From the NCBI GenBank assembly GCA_965653495.1, contig CBFHAJ010000001.1:1-62980 (forward strand): 62,980 nucleotides of DNA, in the 5' to 3' direction. The position numbers and the translations under genes are program-made. This DNA comes from AG41 sp965653495. GTDB lineage: Bacteria > Gemmatimonadota > Gemmatimonadetes > Gemmatimonadales > GWC2-71-9. Shown in pieces: positions 59,107 to 62,980 of this stretch (position 1 is the first letter of the stretch; the number at the start of each line of letters is the position of its first letter). The notes under the pieces were generated by a model, which was not told where the DNA came from, did not search any database, and worked only from the letters and a program-made list of their open reading frames with translations.

Positions 59107-59203
59107 CAGACGGCAAGACGCCAAGCGGTTGACAGTCGCCAGGAGCTAGTCAAGCAACAACTTGCACCCGGCGACTAACAACCACTTGGCGTCTTGGCGT
59201 CTG
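59107..59203. repeat. Iterated-word hairpin between the 55-aa gene and formate dehydrogenase
   Basis: The arms 59107-59140 and 59170-59203 pair at 30 of 34 positions. They are built from the octamer AGACGCCA (left AGACGGCA AGACGCCA; right TTGGCGTC twice). A CAAG/CTTG stem closes the loop. It ends 18 nt before the start of the formate dehydrogenase gene and starts 13 nt after the 55-aa stop, so it fits a terminator between the two units. Confidence 0.85.
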
Positions 59204-59221
59204 GCAGGTAATCTGTGAACT

Positions 59222-62176
59222 ATGGCCTCGCTGACTATCAACGGCCGTAGCATCACCGCCGATCCCGATCAAACGATCCTCGACGCCGCCCGCGCGGCCG
59301 GGATCGCCGACATCCCCACGCTGTGCTGGTACCCGAAACTGCCGATCGTCGGGAACTGCCGCATTTGCCTCGTCTCGGTCGAGGGCCAGCCGAAACTGCT
59401 CCCGGCGTGCGCCACCAAGGTGGCCGACGGGATGGTGGTGCAGACCGAGTCGCACGCGGCGGTCGAGAACCGCAAGGGCGTGCTGCGACTGCTGCTGGAG
59501 CGCTATCCAGGGGATCACCTGCGCAATGGCGGCCGGGCGACGCCACGCAACGAGTTCGAGCGATACGTAGTGCGCTACGGGGTCGTCCCCACGGGGGTGG
59601 GCGACCGCGATCTGGCGCTGCGCCACGGCGACGAGCGGCCGGGCGATCCCATGATCCGCCACGACATGAGCACCTGCATCCTGTGTACGCGCTGCGTGCG
59701 CGCGTGCGAGGACATCCAGGTGGTCGGCGTGCTGGACGTGGCGCAGCGCGGCGAGCACGCCGAGATCATCGTCGGCGCCGACGGCGATCCCGACAAGGCC
59801 GGCTGCACGTGGTGCGGGGAGTGCGTCCGCGTGTGCCCCACGGGCGCAATCTTCGAGGTGATGCCCCAGGAGCGGTTCGCGCCGGAGCAGATCCTCCACC
59901 CCGACAAGACCATCCGCTCGGTTTGCCCGTACTGCGGCGTCGGCTGTCAGGTGGACCTGCACGTGGCCGACAGCAAGGTCATCCGGGTCACGTCTCCCGA
60001 CATCGAGCTGAACACGCCGAACCAGGGCTCCACCTGCGTGAAGGGCCGGTTCGGCTACGATTTTCCCCAACATCGCGATCGCCTCACCAAGCCGCTGATC
60101 CGCCGGGGCTGGATCAAGGATGGCGACCGCTGGGCGTGGCGCGGTCCCACCGGACCGACGCGCCGCGGCGGCCCCTGGCAGACGATCGAGGGCGAGGGCC
60201 AGCGGCCCAAGCCCGCCGGACCGCCCCGCGCCGTCGGCAAGGCCGTGCGCGACCTGCCGCTGCTCGAGCGGCTCGACATGGACATCCGCGATCGGGTGGC
60301 CACGCCGCCCGCGTGGTACGAGCCGTTCCGGGAAGCCACTTGGGAAGAGGCGCTGGAGCTCACCAGCCAGGAGCTGCTGCGGATCAAGCGGGAGCGCGGC
60401 GGCGATGCGCTGGCGTGCTTCTCATCGGCGAAGTGCTCCAACGAAGAGAACTACCTCATCATGCGGATGTTCCGCGCCGGGCTCGGCACCAACAACATCG
60501 ACCACTGCACGCGGCTGTGTCACTCGACGTCGGTCGCGGCGATGCAGCGGGCGCTGAACACCTCGGCCGCCTCGGGCTCGATGCGCGAGGTGGAGCACGC
60601 GACCGACGTCATTTTCATCGCGGGCGCGAACACCACCGAGTCGCACCCCGTGTTCGGGGCGGCGATCAAGCGGGCGCACGAGCGTGGCGCCACCCTCATA
60701 GTGGCGGATCCGCGCCGCACCGAGCTCGCGGGGCGGGCCGACCTGCACCTGCAGATGCTGCCCGGCACCGACGTGGCGCTGTTCAACGCGATGCTCAACC
60801 ACATCATCGCGCAGGGGCTCGAGAACAAGCCATTCATCGCCGCGCGCATGCACGACTTCGACAAGGTGCGCCGGTCGGTCCAGGCCATGACGCCGGAGGT
60901 CGCCTCCAAGATCACCGGTGTCCCGGCCGACGCCATTCGGCATGCGGCCGAGGTGTACGCGCACGGGCCGAACACCAGCACGTTGTGGGCGATGGGCCTC
61001 ACCCAGCACGCCAACGGCACCGACCTCGTCACCGCGCTCCTCAACCTGATGCTCGCCTGTGGCATGATCGGACGCTGGGGCGCAGCCATGATGCCGGTCC
61101 GCGGCCAGAACAACGTGCAGGGCGCCTCCGATGTCGGCGCGATCCCGTTCGTGTACACGGACTACCGGTCCGTCAAAGACCTCGCGATCCGCGCGGAGTA
61201 CGCCACGGCATGGGGCGTGCCCCCTGAGTCCCTCTCCCTCAGGGAGGGGCTCATGGTGACGGAGATCGTCAAAGAAGAGAGCGGCGTGCGCGGCATGTAC
61301 ATCATGGGCGAGAATCCGATCATTTCGGACCCCGACATCGCGCATGCCGAGCACTGGTTCCAGGAGCTCGAGTTCCTGGTGGTGCACGACCTGTTTCTCA
61401 CCGAGACCGCCCGCTACGCCGACGTGGTCCTCCCGGGGTCGAGCTTCGCCGAGAAGACCGGAACGTTCGTGAACACGGAGCGCCGCATTCAGCTCGCCCA
61501 CCAGGCGGTCGCGCTGCCCGGGGACGCGCGCGGCGACCTCAACATTCTCATCGATCTCTCGCGCCGGCTCGGTCTGCCGACCCCGTTCACGACCGCCGAA
61601 GACGTAGCGCGCGAAGTCTACCAGGTGACGCCCTCGTGGCGCGGGGTGACCTACCAGCGGCTCGAGGGCGCCGGCCTGCAGTATCCCGTGCCCACGCTCG
61701 ACTCCCCCGGTACATCGTTCCTGTTCGACGAGCACTTCCCGACCGCCGATGGCAAGGGCGTGTTCGTGCCGGTGGAGTACGCGCCTCCCGTTGAGCTGCC
61801 CGACGAGGAGTTTCCGTTCGTCATGAACACCGGGCGCCAGCTGTACCACTGGCACACGGGGACCATGACCCGCCGCGCCTCGGGCCTCGATCAGCGCGAG
61901 CCCACGCCGGTCGTGGAGATCCATCCCGCCGACGCGGCGCAGCTCGGGCTCGAAGACGGGGATCTGGTGCGGCTTACCTCGCGGCGCAACTCGATGGTGA
62001 GCTCGTGTCGCATCTCGGAGCGCGTGGCCCGGGGCCAGGTGTTCGTGCCGTTTCATTTCCGCGAGGCGGCCGCGAACCTGCTCACCAATCCGGTGCTCGA
62101 TCCGTACGCGAAAATGGCGGAGCTCAAGTGTTGCGCCGTGCGTGTTGAGCCGGCGATGGTAGGAGTGAGGGACTAG
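59222..62176 (+). CDS. fdhF: Formate dehydrogenase alpha subunit (Cys-type)
   Basis: The 984-aa protein has an N-terminal [2Fe-2S] ferredoxin domain (C35, C46, C49, C63), a NuoG-like His-Cys cluster (CILCTRCVRAC), two 4Fe-4S ferredoxin motifs (CTWCGECVRVC and another), a [4Fe-4S] site CPYCGVGC, and a molybdopterin oxidoreductase core. The catalytic position C433 is in RLCH, where E. coli FdhF has selenocysteine, so this is a Cys enzyme. An extra proline-rich segment (about 303-360) separates the Fe-S and Mo parts. It should oxidise formate or reduce CO2 with other subunits not seen here. Confidence 0.93.
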   Translation: MASLTINGRSITADPDQTILDAARAAGIADIPTLCWYPKLPIVGNCRICLVSVEGQPKLLPACATKVADGMVVQTESHAAVENRKGVLRLLLERYPGDHLRNGGRATPRNEFERYVVRYGVVPTGVGDRDLALRHGDERPGDPMIRHDMSTCILCTRCVRACEDIQVVGVLDVAQRGEHAEIIVGADGDPDKAGCTWCGECVRVCPTGAIFEVMPQERFAPEQILHPDKTIRSVCPYCGVGCQVDLHVADSKVIRVTSPDIELNTPNQGSTCVKGRFGYDFPQHRDRLTKPLIRRGWIKDGDRWAWRGPTGPTRRGGPWQTIEGEGQRPKPAGPPRAVGKAVRDLPLLERLDMDIRDRVATPPAWYEPFREATWEEALELTSQELLRIKRERGGDALACFSSAKCSNEENYLIMRMFRAGLGTNNIDHCTRLCHSTSVAAMQRALNTSAASGSMREVEHATDVIFIAGANTTESHPVFGAAIKRAHERGATLIVADPRRTELAGRADLHLQMLPGTDVALFNAMLNHIIAQGLENKPFIAARMHDFDKVRRSVQAMTPEVASKITGVPADAIRHAAEVYAHGPNTSTLWAMGLTQHANGTDLVTALLNLMLACGMIGRWGAAMMPVRGQNNVQGASDVGAIPFVYTDYRSVKDLAIRAEYATAWGVPPESLSLREGLMVTEIVKEESGVRGMYIMGENPIISDPDIAHAEHWFQELEFLVVHDLFLTETARYADVVLPGSSFAEKTGTFVNTERRIQLAHQAVALPGDARGDLNILIDLSRRLGLPTPFTTAEDVAREVYQVTPSWRGVTYQRLEGAGLQYPVPTLDSPGTSFLFDEHFPTADGKGVFVPVEYAPPVELPDEEFPFVMNTGRQLYHWHTGTMTRRASGLDQREPTPVVEIHPADAAQLGLEDGDLVRLTSRRNSMVSSCRISERVARGQVFVPFHFREAAANLLTNPVLDPYAKMAELKCCAVRVEPAMVGVRD

Positions 62177-62192
62177 GGGCCCGTAGCCCCCA

Positions 62193-62980
62193 ATGGACCT
62201 CGGTCTCGCGGGCCGCGTCGCGCTGGTGTGCGGCAGCACCAAGGGGCTGGGACGCGCCGTCGCGAAGCTGTTGGCCCAGGAAGGCGCCCGGGTGGCGGTC
62301 AATGGACGCCATGAAGGCGCCGTCGAGCGCGCGGCCGAGCAGCTGACGGCGGAGACCGGCCAGCGCGTGACGCCGTGCGTCGCCGACGTCGGCGTGCCGG
62401 CCCAGGCCGAAGCGCTGGTGGAGCGCGTGCACCATGAGCTCGGCCGGCTGGACGTGCTGTTCTGCAACGCCAGCGGGCCGCCCGCCGCCCCGTTCAGCCA
62501 TCAGTCCGGCGACGCGTTCCAGCGCGCCGTGGAGTTGAATCTCCTTTCCGCGGTGCACCTCTGCCGGGCCGCGGTCCCCATCATGCGCAAGCTTCAATGG
62601 GGCCGGATCATCTGCCTCGCGTCGGTCGCCGCCAAGCAGCCGCTGCCCGGGCTGATCCTGTCGACCACGGCGCGCGCGGGGGTGCTCGGGTTCGCCAAGG
62701 CGCTGGCCGACGAGGTCGCGGCCGAGGGCATCACCGTCAACGTGGTGTGTCCCGGATTCATCAGCACCGAGCGGATCACCGAGCTCACCGACACGCGCGC
62801 CAAGCGCGAGCAGCGGGCGTCTCAGGAAGTGATGCGTGAGATGGTGTCCGGCATCCCGCTCGGCCGCATGGGTCGCACCGATGAGCTCGCGGCCGCGGTC
62901 GCGTTCCTCGCGTCGGAGCGGGCCAGTTATATTACCGGCGCCGCGCTCCAGGTGGACGGAGGGTTCACGCGGTCCATCTT
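62193..62980 (+). CDS. Short-chain dehydrogenase/reductase (3' end cut off by window edge)
   Basis: About 262 residues are visible. The NAD(P) loop is GSTKGLG (14-20), followed by DVG, CNASGPP and PLPGLILSTTARAGVLGFAKAL. The usual YxxxK motif is replaced: the Tyr position is Ser or Thr and the Lys position Arg (S-T-T-A-R). GRIICLAS keeps a Ser. Other SDRs with this S-x-x-x-R pattern exist and their activity is unclear. The start is ATG 62193, 17 nt after the formate dehydrogenase stop. The last few codons are outside the window. Confidence 0.85.
   Translation, partial: MDLGLAGRVALVCGSTKGLGRAVAKLLAQEGARVAVNGRHEGAVERAAEQLTAETGQRVTPCVADVGVPAQAEALVERVHHELGRLDVLFCNASGPPAAPFSHQSGDAFQRAVELNLLSAVHLCRAAVPIMRKLQWGRIICLASVAAKQPLPGLILSTTARAGVLGFAKALADEVAAEGITVNVVCPGFISTERITELTDTRAKREQRASQEVMREMVSGIPLGRMGRTDELAAAVAFLASERASYITGAALQVDGGFTRSI

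Noticed and set aside
50184..59203. CRISPR array
   Set aside because: The repeated words are 7-10 bp, lie in hairpins, differ between loci, and have no spacer structure. No cas gene is present.
60422..62467. 681-aa minus-strand frame across the formate dehydrogenase gene
   Set aside because: It is Arg/His/Val-rich antisense of the Mo domain codons, without any domain of its own.

Overview
The window is high-GC bacterial chromosomal DNA with short gaps between genes. Most operon junctions are 4-nt GTGA or ATGA stop/start overlaps. I infer Gemmatimonadota or a close relative, probably from a metagenome or an uncultured strain. The grounds are many secreted S9/DUF5916/TonB-C-like proteins, a PEGA-domain Ser/Thr kinase, GerW- and SpoIIM-family proteins without other sporulation genes, and an AroH/ThiE/MltG/RuvX/Rho housekeeping block. 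No marker gene in the window proves the phylum.

Layout. 1-6 kb: a cut-off GAF sensor, a radical SAM/CBS operon, a GerW-like protein, a cytochrome c next to a monoheme cytochrome-porin (Cyc2-like), and a tandem universal stress protein. 6-7.6 kb: a kelch-like propeller and a frameshifted excisionase-like gene. 7.7-18.6 kb: a putative genomic island. It starts at an intact tRNA-Pro(CGG) and ends at a second copy of that tRNA's 3' end. It carries an AraC regulator, an S9 peptidase and a five-gene sensory cassette (histidine kinase, two receivers, hybrid kinase, MHYT-PAS protein), and the cassette is itself flanked by ~140-bp imperfect direct repeats. 18.5-28.8 kb: phosphopantetheinyl transferase, tRNA-Arg(CCG), a TonB-C-like lipoprotein, a DUF1080-like protein, a serine hydrolase, VOC and AraC proteins, a di-heme oxidoreductase, a DUF5916 protein and an MFS transporter.

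28.7-36.7 kb is a divergent exopolysaccharide-type locus. One arm is a four-gene operon: TPR/beta-barrel exporter, a degenerate Hpt-REC adaptor, a membrane HEAT protein and a processive GT2 synthase. The other arm is a secreted toroid-like protein plus a polysaccharide deacetylase. 36.7-38.5 kb holds queE-queC and divergent queF for 7-deazaguanine (queuosine) synthesis. 38.5-43.3 kb is an envelope/Ser-Thr kinase operon. 43.4-50.2 kb is a MoxR-DUF58-DUF4350-DUF4129 membrane-complex cluster with a divergent RDD-SpoIIM fusion. 50.3-52 kb holds an orphan phosphoacceptor-domain mini-protein, a 93-aa protein and an M50 protease. 52-59 kb is rho-ruvX-mltG, thiE, aroH, an RlmI-like methyltransferase, a CDF transporter, a Rossmann-fold protein and a 55-aa protein. 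59.2 kb to the end is a Cys-type formate dehydrogenase alpha subunit and a cut-off SDR.

The most unusual non-coding signal is a set of hairpins, most just after stop codons. Their arms are built from a short word (7, 8 or 10 bp) repeated two to four times, with a different word at each locus. The strongest protein-level leads are the polysaccharide locus with its phosphorylation-dead adaptor, the cytochrome-porin, and the tRNA-bounded sensory island.
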